Source: Ottowia sp. SB7-C50
Lineage (GTDB): Bacteria > Pseudomonadota > Gammaproteobacteria > Burkholderiales > Burkholderiaceae_C
Assembly: GCF_033110285.1 (NCBI RefSeq)
Contig: NZ_CP136995.1
Coordinates: forward strand, 248,001-312,000
Length of the DNA: 64,000 bases
Direction: 5' to 3'
Below the pieces are notes generated by a model that was not told where the DNA came from, did not search any database, and worked only from the letters and a program-made list of their open reading frames with translations. Every line of letters starts with the position of its first letter. Positions within the stretch are counted from its first letter, which is position 1. This document shows positions 55,415-63,951 of this stretch, piece by piece. The position numbers were made by a program, and so were the translations under genes.

Positions 55415-55427
55415 TCAAATGCTCCTG

Positions 55428-57128
55428 TCAGCCAGCGCGCGGCCAGTTGACGCCGGCCCCCGCCGTCGCCGTGGGTTCGTACACTTCCGGCACGCCGCGG
55501 ACGCTGTAAGTCACGTCGGTGTTCTTGCTGGCGTTGATCGTGGTCAGCGTGCCGCCACTTGTCTTGCTTACGCTGCGCACGACGGCCCATTGCAGTTGCA
55601 GCGTGCCGGCTGCGGGCTGTTGGGCAAGGGTGATAGGGATGTAGCCGCCCGCGTCCGGGGATGTGGCCGTCAGGATTTCAGTGACCACGCTATCCAGTTG
55701 ATAGGCGATGTCGAACTGCGCGCTGGAGTCGGGCATGTACTGCGGCCTCACCAGCACGGTGCGGCTCGGATAGTCGATCACGCCAGTTCCGGCACCCTGC
55801 AACTGCCCGGTCGAGTTGTCGGTGATCGTGCGAAGGATGCCGCCGCTGGTGTAGGTCAGGCTCACGCTGCCCGGCACCACGCGCTCCGTGCCGGTGCCGT
55901 CGTTGGCCGCGCCGTCCAGCAAGAACGCAAATTCAGGCGCCCGCACCTTGGCGCCCTGTGAGCGGCGGTCGGTGAAGGCGAGGGCTTCACCCCAGGAAAT
56001 CGAGACAGTGGTTCCGATGTCCGGCATCGCCTTCAACGTGGCCGGCACGATGCCCGTCAGGTAGCTCATCAACCCCGAGCCAGAGCCGGTGAGTTGCCCC
56101 GCGCCGTCATCGACCACGGTGTAGCGCTGTCCCATCGACCAGTAGGTGATCACCACCGTGCCGGGCGACGGCAGCGGGCGCAACTGGAACACATACGACT
56201 GGCCGACGTTGGCGACGCCGATCTTCACCCGCTGGGTGTGCGGCGTCACACCCACTTCCACGCGCCGCGGCGCATCGGTCAGCAGTACGGTGCGTTGCGA
56301 CGCGGGCCGCTGGTCAACGCTGATGGCCTCGGTGCGGCTGTTCGGGGACAGGCGCGAATGGATCGTCGCCAGTTGCAGGGTGCTGTCGGTCGCACTGGCC
56401 GGCGCCGCCAGCCGCGATGCCCCGTAGAACATGCCGCTGTCCGAATACACCGTTTCGCGGAACACGGTCTTGAGCGGGTCGCGGGCAAAGTAGCGGCTGG
56501 CCGACGACCCTGGAAAGGCGAAGCGCAGCGGCTCGAACAACTCAACGGTCGTGAACTGCCCCATGAAATCAATCAGCGCGCCGTTGGTGTTCGCGGACAC
56601 CATGCGTTGCTGCGTGTCGATGGATTTCACCCGCACGCGCTGGCGTCGCTCGTCAGGCTTGTCCTCGTTGTAGATCAGCAGGTACACCTTGCCGATGCCG
56701 GGCGGCTCGGCGCCGGGACGCTGAAAAATTTGCAGGCTGCGTTGGCCGACGCCGTGGTTCTCCAGCAGGTAGCCAGCGAACTCGACGCTGGCGGTCATGC
56801 TCCCTTCGATGCGCTCAACGATGTCGGCGCGCGTGGCGAAGGGGTTTTTGGTGGACAGCAGTGTGATGTCCACGTTAGGGTCGTTGGGCAAGTCCGCGAG
56901 GATGACGTTGGCGCCGAGCAGCGCCGCCGTATCGGTGTTGCGCAACACCGTATGCACCTGTTTGATTTCGACGCGGCCGGTGGCGCGATCTTCTTCCCGC
57001 ACGTCAGGGAAGATGGTGTTGCTGGCGCCATCGGGCAGTAGCTGCGCGGACGGCGGCCCGCCGCCTTCCGGCACGTCTGCCATGTTCACGGCACGTGCGA
57101 AACGCATGTCGGCTTGTTGCAAGGGCAT
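55428..57128 (-). CDS. Large phage tail protein with repeated beta modules
   Basis: This 566-residue protein begins MPLQQADMRFARAVNMADVP. Its C-terminal half carries modules of the form TVVDDGAGQLTGSGSGLMSY and TITDNSTGQLQGAGTGVIDY, similar to those at the N-terminus of the following gene. The N-terminal half (residues 60-250) reads like a virion scaffold with no enzyme motif. It lies 3 bp after the small gene that follows the tape measure. By order it should belong to the distal tail of a siphophage. Confidence 0.65.
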   Translation of the reverse strand: MPLQQADMRFARAVNMADVPEGGGPPSAQLLPDGASNTIFPDVREEDRATGRVEIKQVHTVLRNTDTAALLGANVILADLPNDPNVDITLLSTKNPFATRADIVERIEGSMTASVEFAGYLLENHGVGQRSLQIFQRPGAEPPGIGKVYLLIYNEDKPDERRQRVRVKSIDTQQRMVSANTNGALIDFMGQFTTVELFEPLRFAFPGSSASRYFARDPLKTVFRETVYSDSGMFYGASRLAAPASATDSTLQLATIHSRLSPNSRTEAISVDQRPASQRTVLLTDAPRRVEVGVTPHTQRVKIGVANVGQSYVFQLRPLPSPGTVVITYWSMGQRYTVVDDGAGQLTGSGSGLMSYLTGIVPATLKAMPDIGTTVSISWGEALAFTDRRSQGAKVRAPEFAFLLDGAANDGTGTERVVPGSVSLTYTSGGILRTITDNSTGQLQGAGTGVIDYPSRTVLVRPQYMPDSSAQFDIAYQLDSVVTEILTATSPDAGGYIPITLAQQPAAGTLQLQWAVVRSVSKTSGGTLTTINASKNTDVTYSVRGVPEVYEPTATAGAGVNWPRAG

Positions 57129-57131
57129 GGG

Positions 57132-57533
57132 TCAGACCTCGATGAACTTGAAGGTGGGCCGCATCGGCATGTCGGGCGTCTGCTCGCCGTCGGCCAGGTC
57201 CCACAGCGGGCGCGCCTGCACGGCGGCGCCCTGGGTGTGATCGAACAGCACGTCGTAGTCGGTGCCACGGATGTGAAGGGTGAACTGCGCGGCAGGCAAA
57301 GCGGCCCAGGCCTTCACGGCTTCAACCTCGGCCAGCGTCATCCACGCCTCGCTGCGCTCACCTTCGAGCGTGATCGGGCGGCCGGCCTGGCGCGCACGTG
57401 CCCACACGATCAGGTCTCCGCGCGTGCCGGTGGCGGTCTCCATGGCCACCGGGTGCCAGGTGTGTTCGTCGGCCCAGACCAAGCGGTCGCTGAGCGCCAG
57501 CGTGGTGCCGTTGTGGCTGAGGGTGATGGCCAT
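57132..57533 (-). CDS. Phage tail protein following the tape measure, possible distal tail component
   Basis: This 133-residue protein (MAITLSHNGTTLALSDRLVW) contains RQAGRPITLEGERSEAWMTL and an IRGTDYDVLFDHTQG element. It is translationally coupled to the tape measure gene, whose TGA overlaps its ATG by one base. In siphophages the gene after the tape measure usually encodes a distal tail protein, which is the best guess by position. Confidence 0.6.
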   Translation of the reverse strand: MAITLSHNGTTLALSDRLVWADEHTWHPVAMETATGTRGDLIVWARARQAGRPITLEGERSEAWMTLAEVEAVKAWAALPAAQFTLHIRGTDYDVLFDHTQGAAVQARPLWDLADGEQTPDMPMRPTFKFIEV

Positions 57534-60367
57534 CAGGCGGCCCTCCGCTTGTCGCGGCCAATGTCGCGCAGCAGGTTCTCCAGCGCCGTTTGGCCGCTGG
57601 ACGTGGTGGTGTCGACGTCGTAGTTTCGGCCGCCGAACTCGATGCGCACCACCTTGGACGGAGCGGTGCTGGATGACGACGTGCCGCTGCCCATGCCACC
57701 CTTGCCGCCTTCTCGAATGAGCTTCTCGGCAGCGCGGCGCGCGGCCTCGGTGACGTCAACGGATTCCTTGCCGACAGCGGAGTTTTCGTTCTGCAGCTGC
57801 GCCGAGTATTTGCCGTTCGGGTAGGCCTTGTCGGCAATGCCGCGGGCCTGCTCGTCGGTCAGGCCCATGCCCTTGACCTGGTTGTAGATCGAGAGCCAGG
57901 ACTGCTTGGTCTGGCCGATGGCGTTGCCCTTGGCATCGCTGGCCCAGCCGTCCTTGTTGCGGTAGCCATCCGTGCCCACGCGCTCGACACCATCGCCGAG
58001 AGTCTCTTTGTATCGGCGCGCGGAAGCGGTGGCGCCATCCGCGGCTTCCGCCACGTCGTTCCAGCCTTCGCTCGCCTTGTCTGTAGCCGCCTTGCTCTTG
58101 TCACCGGCCGCGCCCGCTTCGTTGCCAAAGTTGCGCATGTTGCTGATGGCCATCTCTGTCGACCGCGCGGAATCGCGAATCGCGGCCGACTCCCTGATCT
58201 TGGCCTCGGCCACCTTGATGCTGGCCTCGAGCTCGGCGCGCTTGACCGTGTTCAACGGGTCCTTGACACGCAGCTCTTCCATGGCGGCACGCGCCACGGC
58301 GATGGACCCTTCGGCTTCGGCGCGCTGAGCGTCTGCCTTGGCCATGGTGATCCTGATCTCGATCTGCAGCTGCTCGATCTTGTAGCGACGGGCCGCTTCC
58401 TCGTTGCCCATCAGCCGCGCGACCTGCTCACTGGTCGCCGCCATTTGCTTTTGAGATTCGAGCAGTGTGATGGACGATTCAGCTTGTGCCTTGGCGGCGA
58501 CGGCATCGGCCCGCTTGGCCGCTACCGTATCGGCGAGTGCGTCGTTGAGATGCGCCTGCGCCAGCGTGAGCTGATCTTTGGCCGCCAGCAGCTTTTCGGC
58601 ATTGGCTTTATCGTTCTGGTCGAGTTGTGCTGCGGCCAGCATCGCCTTCTGTGCCTGCTGCAGTTCCTTCGTGAATTGGGCGACTTTGCCGGTGTGGTCC
58701 TGCTTGGCCTCGGCTGCCGCCAGCGCGGCGACGGACGCGGCCCGCGCCGCGAGCGCAGCTTGATCGGAGGCACCGGCTTCTTCCTTGAGCTTGGCGACCT
58801 TGTCGGACAGCGTCTTGATGTCCTCAGCCCGTGCCTTTTGTTCGTCGGCACTGCCGGCAATCAGGTTCTTCTTGGCGGTGAGTTCGGCCTCCGCGATCTC
58901 CAGTGCGGTGCTTCTGGCGGTTGCCACGACCCGTAGCGCCTCGGCATTGGCTTGAGCGGCAGCGGCTTCGGCGCCTGCGATTTCGAGATCGTTGCCGCGC
59001 ACCCGAGCCAGCACCACCATGGCGTCGCTCTCTGCTTTGATGGCCTGCGCTCGCTTTTCCGAGTTCGTCACCTGCTTCGCAGCATCTTCGGCCGCCTTCG
59101 CCATCACCATGCCCGTGGCCGTCCAGGTCGCGGCCAGGTTGGACGCCGCTTGCGAAGTCGCGTCGGCCGAGCCCTTCGCGCGGCCCAGGCTGTTGGCCGC
59201 GCCGTCGGCACCGGTGGCGACAGCGACGAAGGCGTCCTGCGATGCGCGGATTCGCCCACCCGCGGCCTCGAAGCTCCCGGAGAGATCGTCATTGATCTCG
59301 CGCAGCGCGGCGGCCTTCTGGCCCCACGTGGTGCCTTTATCCGTCAGGATCGCGATGGCAGCGGCCGCCGCACCCACGCTGCGCCCCAGGCCGAACAGCA
59401 CTTCGGCAAAGGCCTGCAGGGGCACCAGCACCAGGCCCAGCAGGCCCGCCAGCACGCGAATGGTGCCGATCAGCACGGTCATGCCACCGCCATCGCCCAC
59501 GGCAACAAACATCTGGTTGATGGCGTTCTTCAGGCGCTCCCAGCCGGCGGATGCGGTCTGGTTCTCGCCGGCCATGCTCTTGAGTGATTGCGCCAGCGCC
59601 GGGAACAGGTCGCGCGCGGCCAGGCCACCGCTTTCGACCAGCTTGATCAGCTCGGTCTCGGTCAGGCCCAGGCCTTTGGCCGCGAGAGACAGCGCGCCGG
59701 GCAGCGATTCGCCCAGTTGCCCGCGCAGCTCTTCCATGGAGACCGTGCCCTTGCTGGCCATCTGGCTCAGCGCCAGCAGCGCGCGACCGTTGGCTTCGCT
59801 GCTCAGGCCCAGCGCCGAGCCGGCGCGCGTCACCGAGGCGAACAGTTCGTTCTGCACCGACAGCGGGATGTTGGCTGCCGTGGCCGCCGCCGTGAAGCTC
59901 GTGTAGTGGCCCGTCAGACCCGAGAACTCGATGCCGGCTTCGTTGGACAACTTGCGCAGCATGTCGATCTGCTGCTGCGCAAGCGCGCCGTCCTTGTAGA
60001 TCACGGTCAGCGCGCGGCGCGTGGACTCGATCTCGTTGTTGGCCTGGATGAACGAACGGGCGATGTCGGCGGCCCGCCCGACGATGCTGCCCACTGCATT
60101 GCCCAGCGCGGTGCCAAGGGCCACCGTGGCGGGCGTGAAGCCGCTGAAGACGTCCTTGACGCGCTGCCAGGCGCCGCCGACGCGGCCTGCAGCGGCGGCC
60201 TGCTGTTGCGCCGCGCCACCAACCCGCACGCCTGCTTCCTGGGCGGCATGCCCGACGTCGGCCTGCTTGCCCGCGACAGCATCGAGCGCGCCCTTGACCT
60301 CGCCCAGACCTTGCTTGGCCTGGGCGTTGTTGACGCTGATCTTGAGGTCGACGCTCTTATCCGCCAT
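57533..60367 (-). CDS. Phage tail length tape measure protein
   Basis: This 944-residue protein starts MADKSVDLKISVNNAQAK. Residues about 70-250 match the conserved tape-measure domain (IEIESTRRALTV-like region, LTGHYTSFTAAATAANIPLS, MEELRGQLGESLPGALSLAA). A hydrophobic segment at about 280-345 (LAGLLGLVLVPLQAFAEVLF) follows. A long Ala/Glu/Lys-rich coiled-coil region (about 420-800) and a C-terminal part with QSWLSIYNQVKGMGLTDEQA complete it. It sets tail length and is threaded inside the tube. A TTG at 60,391 would add eight residues. At 945 codons it predicts a tail of roughly 140 nm by the usual 1.5 angstrom per residue. Confidence 0.9.
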   Translation of the reverse strand: MADKSVDLKISVNNAQAKQGLGEVKGALDAVAGKQADVGHAAQEAGVRVGGAAQQQAAAAGRVGGAWQRVKDVFSGFTPATVALGTALGNAVGSIVGRAADIARSFIQANNEIESTRRALTVIYKDGALAQQQIDMLRKLSNEAGIEFSGLTGHYTSFTAAATAANIPLSVQNELFASVTRAGSALGLSSEANGRALLALSQMASKGTVSMEELRGQLGESLPGALSLAAKGLGLTETELIKLVESGGLAARDLFPALAQSLKSMAGENQTASAGWERLKNAINQMFVAVGDGGGMTVLIGTIRVLAGLLGLVLVPLQAFAEVLFGLGRSVGAAAAAIAILTDKGTTWGQKAAALREINDDLSGSFEAAGGRIRASQDAFVAVATGADGAANSLGRAKGSADATSQAASNLAATWTATGMVMAKAAEDAAKQVTNSEKRAQAIKAESDAMVVLARVRGNDLEIAGAEAAAAQANAEALRVVATARSTALEIAEAELTAKKNLIAGSADEQKARAEDIKTLSDKVAKLKEEAGASDQAALAARAASVAALAAAEAKQDHTGKVAQFTKELQQAQKAMLAAAQLDQNDKANAEKLLAAKDQLTLAQAHLNDALADTVAAKRADAVAAKAQAESSITLLESQKQMAATSEQVARLMGNEEAARRYKIEQLQIEIRITMAKADAQRAEAEGSIAVARAAMEELRVKDPLNTVKRAELEASIKVAEAKIRESAAIRDSARSTEMAISNMRNFGNEAGAAGDKSKAATDKASEGWNDVAEAADGATASARRYKETLGDGVERVGTDGYRNKDGWASDAKGNAIGQTKQSWLSIYNQVKGMGLTDEQARGIADKAYPNGKYSAQLQNENSAVGKESVDVTEAARRAAEKLIREGGKGGMGSGTSSSSTAPSKVVRIEFGGRNYDVDTTTSSGQTALENLLRDIGRDKRRAA

Positions 60368-60372
60368 GATCC

Positions 60373-60543
60373 ATGGCCATGAACCGCGCAAGCTCTTCCC
60401 CGCCTACGCTGCCTGGCCTTGCCTTCTGGTTGATGGTTTTCGGGGTCTGCGGCGGGCTGTATCGGGGCAGTCCGCTGCTGTTGGCTGCGGGGGTGGTTGT
60501 TCCCCCGCTGTTGCTGGCCCTGTGGGTGCTGCGGCGCGTGTAG
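60373..60543 (+). CDS. Candidate small membrane protein on the opposite strand, uncertain
   Basis: The 186-bp gap between the tape measure and tail tube genes has no minus-strand reading frame with a start codon. On the plus strand a 56-codon frame from ATG 60,373 (or 60,379) encodes two hydrophobic segments, GLAFWLMVFGVCGGLYRG and PLLLAAGVVVPPLLLALWVL, ending in RRV. There is no clear ribosome site. It could be a small membrane protein gene carried by the phage, or chance. Tail assembly chaperone genes, normally found at this place, are not recognisable. Confidence 0.3.
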   Translation: MAMNRASSSPPTLPGLAFWLMVFGVCGGLYRGSPLLLAAGVVVPPLLLALWVLRRV

Positions 60544-60553
60544 CGCCGCGCCG

Positions 60554-61321
60554 TTACGCCACCGTTTGGCGGTAGAACCGGCTGATGCCCACGCCGGTCT
60601 TGGTCGGGTCTTTCAGCACCGTGCCGGCAACGTCGAGTTGGCCGAACTTGTCGTTGATCAGCGCCAGCTGCTTCGACACCGACTGGCTGACACGGTAGAC
60701 GTCGACGACGCACGGGCGGCCACCATCGGCTTCGTTCAGGCCGCCGAAGCTCAGCTCCAGTTCGGCCGCCTTGGTGGTCAGCGCCTCGATCACGGCCTGC
60801 TCGCCATAGCTGTAGCTGATCCACCACTTCTCGCCGGCGGCGAGGGTGGCGCCAGGCAGCACGTACACGCCTTCGGCGCGTGCCTCATAGGTGTTGGACG
60901 ATGCCACCACGGTGGCGCTGGCCGCGTCGGCGCCTTTCTTGACGACGACCGCCGTGGGCGCGATGTGCGCCAGGCGCAGCAGGCCGCCGGCCACGGGCGT
61001 GTGCGGCTCGTCGGTCACGGTGCCGGAGTCGATGCCCTGCACGGTGCCCAGCGTGGCGCGCGCCAGGTTGGTGATGTTGAGGTCGGCCAGCTTCATGCTG
61101 ATCGACACGTCTTCGACGCGGCGCACCTCGGCGTGCGTGCCGCCGCCCAGCACGGTCATGTCGGCCTGCTTGATGACGTTTTCCTTGTGCTCGAGCGTCA
61201 GCTCCAGCACGTTGCCGATCTCGGTCAGCGGCGCCGTGCTGCCGTACGGACGCGCGTACACCTGGCCCACGGTCATGCTGGGGCGGTAGGTTTTCTTGAT
61301 CAGGTCGGCGGCGGTGGTCAT
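60554..61321 (-). CDS. Phage major tail tube protein
   Basis: This 255-residue protein (MTTAADLIKKTYRPSMTVGQ) contains GNVLELTLEHKENVIKQADM and a long beta-rich region with an Ig-like insertion (KKGADAASATVVASSNTYEA). The position, just upstream of the tape measure and downstream of the gp37-like gene, and the size fit a tail tube subunit of a siphophage. A contractile sheath gene is absent. Confidence 0.7.
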   Translation of the reverse strand: MTTAADLIKKTYRPSMTVGQVYARPYGSTAPLTEIGNVLELTLEHKENVIKQADMTVLGGGTHAEVRRVEDVSISMKLADLNITNLARATLGTVQGIDSGTVTDEPHTPVAGGLLRLAHIAPTAVVVKKGADAASATVVASSNTYEARAEGVYVLPGATLAAGEKWWISYSYGEQAVIEALTTKAAELELSFGGLNEADGGRPCVVDVYRVSQSVSKQLALINDKFGQLDVAGTVLKDPTKTGVGISRFYRQTVA

Positions 61322-61333
61322 GCGGTGCTCCAG

Positions 61334-61807
61334 TTAGATTTGCTTGCGGAAAACGGTCTCGACCGTCCAGGCCGAGGGCAGATAGAAATAGCCGGCGCTG
61401 AAGGTGCCGCGGGGCGCGCGCGCGGCCGTCATCGGCTTGGCGGCGCCGGGCAGCTTTTCTGCCAGCAGCGCCGACATGGCGCGCGCCAGCAGCGGGCCAG
61501 CGGCACGGCGCGCGGCGGCGCCCGTGCGCTGGTCAGCCACGTTGCGCACGGCCGCCACCACGTACCAGCGGTGCACCAGGCGCAGCAGTCGCGGGTCGGG
61601 TTCAGGCTGCGGGTCGAAGCCATCGGTGATGACGTGGATGGCCGGCACGCGCTGGCCCGCCTCCTTCACGTCGGCCAGCTCGGCCGCCGTCAGCACATGC
61701 ACCGCGGGCGTCTGCCCGGCAAAGGCGCGCTGCAGCAGCTCGACGATGTGGCCTTCGATGCGGCTGAAGTCGTTGACCTCTTCGATGCTCAGGTCGGCGG
61801 CGCTCAT
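61334..61807 (-). CDS. Mu gp37-like (DUF1834) phage protein
   Basis: This 157-residue protein (SIEEVNDFSRIEGHIVELLQ, VHVLTAAELADVKEAGQRVP, VHRWYVVAAVRNVADQRTG) matches the pattern of the Mu gp37 family, placed in tail completion or terminator roles by gene order. It overlaps the gp36-like gene by 4 bp. The C-terminus (SAGYFYLPSAWTVETVFRK) is typical of this family. Confidence 0.72.
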   Translation of the reverse strand: MSAADLSIEEVNDFSRIEGHIVELLQRAFAGQTPAVHVLTAAELADVKEAGQRVPAIHVITDGFDPQPEPDPRLLRLVHRWYVVAAVRNVADQRTGAAARRAAGPLLARAMSALLAEKLPGAAKPMTAARAPRGTFSAGYFYLPSAWTVETVFRKQI

Positions 61808-62283
61808 CGGTAGCCCCCGTCCACGTCAGCGCCGATCTGGCGCGCTGCAAAGGTGTGCCAGGTCTCGCCCGACGCCGGGCCTTGGTCGGCCAGAGCGCCC
61901 GGATCGCCGCCCCAGGGGCACACCAGGCGGGCCTTGCCGTCGGCAATGGCCTGCAGTTCGGTGGTGGCCTGCTTGAAGCGGCGGTAGACCTCGCTTTCGG
62001 GCGCCAGGTCGTCGTACAGGTAGTAGCGCGCCACATCGCACACGATGCGCGTGAGCTGGGGCGGCGCGACATAGTCCCAGCCGCCCACGCGCGGCTTGGC
62101 GCACCCATCGAGCGGCAGCACATACACCCGGCCCAGGTGGCCGTCGGCCAGGGCGTGCGCATCGTCCAGCTTGAGCTGGATGCGCGCAGCCTTGACTTCG
62201 ACCTGGTCGGCCGCGTCGGTGAGCTGGATCATCTCCGGCTCGCCAAAGCGGTCGATCATGTCCTGGACCGTGGCGTAGATCAT
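61804..62283 (-). CDS. Mu gp36-like (DUF1320) phage head-tail protein
   Basis: This 159-residue protein opens with MIYATVQDMIDRFGEPEMIQ, the clear DUF1320 start. The helical region (KLDDAHALADGHLGRVYVLP) and CDVARYYLYDDLAPESEVYR also fit the family of Mu gp36 and related head-completion proteins. It is followed by the gp37-like gene, the same order as in Mu. Confidence 0.85.
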   Translation of the reverse strand: MIYATVQDMIDRFGEPEMIQLTDAADQVEVKAARIQLKLDDAHALADGHLGRVYVLPLDGCAKPRVGGWDYVAPPQLTRIVCDVARYYLYDDLAPESEVYRRFKQATTELQAIADGKARLVCPWGGDPGALADQGPASGETWHTFAARQIGADVDGGYR

Positions 62284-62288
62284 GGCGA

Positions 62289-62678
62289 TCAGGCGTGGCG
62301 GTGCGGCAGTATTTGCACTTCGACCAACTGGCCGGCGGCCGTGGCTACGCCCAGGGCGCGGCCGCAGTGGTCGGCCAGCGCGCCGACGGCGGCCTTGCCG
62401 GAGCCGTCGGCGGCGGGCTTCACGTAGTCGCCCAGCGCGATGGCGGCGCTGGCTTCGACCAGGTAGGAAAAGTCGGTGACCACGCTGACGGCTTCGCCGA
62501 CGGCGGCGTTTTCTTCGGCCACACCCAGCGCGTCCTTCAGGCCGGTGCTGGGCAACGTGGGCGTCAGGGTGCCGTCATAGCTGACAAAGCGGTACTTGGT
62601 GATGGCGGCCGTCGCCGTCAAGGTGATGGCGTGGCGCTTGTCGAACTGGCGGCCGTAGCCGGGTTGTGCGGGGGGCAT
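62289..62678 (-). CDS. DUF2190 family capsid decoration (cement) protein
   Basis: This 129-residue protein is small and beta-rich, with ALGVAEENAAVGEAVSVVT, ALGDYVKPAADGSGKAAVGA and a final GRALGVATAAGQLVEVQI, the DUF2190 pattern. These proteins decorate the capsid surface of many phages. It sits between the head gene and the gp36-like gene, as expected. Confidence 0.8.
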   Translation of the reverse strand: MPPAQPGYGRQFDKRHAITLTATAAITKYRFVSYDGTLTPTLPSTGLKDALGVAEENAAVGEAVSVVTDFSYLVEASAAIALGDYVKPAADGSGKAAVGALADHCGRALGVATAAGQLVEVQILPHRHA

Positions 62679-62806
62679 GGTTTTCTCCTGTTGAAAGTCG
62701 ATTGCTGGCTCGGGAACGCCTGGCTTTCACCCAAAAGGCCCACCGGCCGAAGGGCGGGTGGGCGAATGGCACGCCCGAAGGCGGCCAGGAGACAAAGGGG
62801 GGGCTC

Positions 62807-63088
62807 TCAGGTCTTGCGCTTACCCGGCGGTGGCGCGGGTTCCGGCGCCGCGGCACCTGCATCGGCTGCCGCGGTCGCGGTAGCCGCTGGGGCGTCTGCG
62901 CTCGGCGCAGCAGCTGCCGTGTCGCGCTCTTCCTCGATTCGGATGGCCTTGGCCTCCAGCAGCGCGGCCTTGTCCGCATCGCTCAGTGGCGGCGCGGGTT
63001 TGCCAGGATCGATAACGATGCGCTCACCCTCGCTGTTGATGAAGGCGATGGCCACGAGGGCCGTGATGACGATGCGGGTCTTGCTCAT
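62807..63088 (-). CDS. Small phage head-region protein, Mu gp35-like by position
   Basis: This 93-residue protein starts at ATG 63,088 (MSKTRIVITALVAIAFINSE). After a short beta segment it has an acidic helix (SDADKAALLEAKAIRIEEER) and a long Ala/Pro-rich tail ending PPPGKRKT. It lies where Mu has gp35. The 128-bp gap between it and the decoration gene (62,679-62,806) shows a possible hairpin but no gene. Confidence 0.6.
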   Translation of the reverse strand: MSKTRIVITALVAIAFINSEGERIVIDPGKPAPPLSDADKAALLEAKAIRIEEERDTAAAAPSADAPAATATAAADAGAAAPEPAPPPGKRKT

Positions 63089-63177
63089 GTCGGTTCTTTC
63101 GAGTTGGGGCCTCGAGGCCCCGCCGGACAACGCCGCCGGGGACTGGTCGGCTACTACACGCTCTCAGGGCTTTGCAG

Positions 63178-63380
63178 TTACGCCGGGTTCTGGAACAGGA
63201 AGCCGGCGCTGCCACGCACCAGCGTGGGCTTGCGCTCGAAGGTGGCGCCGTAAATCCAGGACTTGCTTTCGCGCTGGTAGTACGGCGTCTCGACGAATGG
63301 GTGACCTTCCATCCAGCTGGTGAAGCCGAAGGCCGGCTCGCCCAGGCTCAGGCCGTTGCCGTCGGCGCCGATGTTGCCGG
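63178..63380 (-). pseudogene. C-terminal fragment of a phage head protein, probably the major capsid protein
   Basis: About 68 residues ending GSAGFLFQNPA-stop are plausible phage coding sequence: GLSLGEPAFGFTSWMEGHPF, then VETPYYQRESKSWIYGATFE. Beyond about 63,380 the minus-strand reading turns into the antisense of the terminase gene, so the N-terminal bulk is missing here. Position directly before the small head genes suggests the Mu gpT-type capsid protein, but the family is not certain. The rest may lie beyond 64,000 on the plus strand. Confidence 0.6.
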
Positions 63381-63951
63381 GCGCAGCTACTACGGCATGG
63401 ACTTCGCGCGCAACGTCGACCTGTCGGTCATCCTGCCGCTGATCGAAGACCAGCATCTGCACAAGCGCGCGCCGTTCGTGATCGAGATGCGCAACGTGCC
63501 GTTCAAGCAGCAAGAACAGGTGCTGTTCTACGTGGTGGATGGGCTGCCCAATTTTTCCTGCGGCGCCAACGATACGCGTGGCAACGGACAGTACCTGGGC
63601 GAGGTGGCAGCGCAGCGCTATGGCAGCACGCGCATCCATCGGGTGATGCTGAGTCAGCAGTGGTACATCGACCAGATGCCTCGCTACAAGGCAGCGTTTG
63701 AAGACGGCAACATCACGATTCCGCGCGACGATGGGCTGCTGACCGACCACCGGGCGGTGCAGATGATCAAGGGCGTGCCCAAGGTGCCGGACGGCGCCAA
63801 GGCCAAGGATGCGGACGGCGGCGAGCGGCACGGCGACAGCGCCGTCGCCGGCGCGCTGGCGTGGTTTGCCACGCAGAACGGCGCCCCTCCCATTGAGTTC
63901 ATGAGCGACGGGCCAGTGTCCGGCGCCGACGATTACCGGGGCTTTTTATGA
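63376..63951 (+). pseudogene. C-terminal part of a Mu gp28-like terminase large subunit
   Basis: From about 63,379 the plus-strand frame reads GRSYYGMDFARNVDLSVILP, then RRAPFVIEMRN-like sequence, NGQYLGEVAAQRYGS, MPRYKAAFEDGNITIPRDD and ERHGDSAVAGALAWFATQNG. This is the nuclease half of a Mu-type large terminase, with acidic metal ligands in MDFARNVD and HGDSAVA. The N-terminal ATPase half is absent; codons upstream of 63,376 in this frame are antisense to the head gene. Its stop overlaps the next ATG (ATGA), as for gp28-gp29. Confidence 0.8.

Noticed and set aside
60357..60827. Minus-strand frame between tail tube and tape measure
   Set aside because: No start codon in the non-overlapping part; the upstream part is an alternative reading of the tube gene.
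63172..63375. ATG at 63,172 as the start of the terminase-like gene
   Set aside because: The first 68 codons of that frame are the antisense of the head gene end. Terminase similarity begins only at about 63,379.
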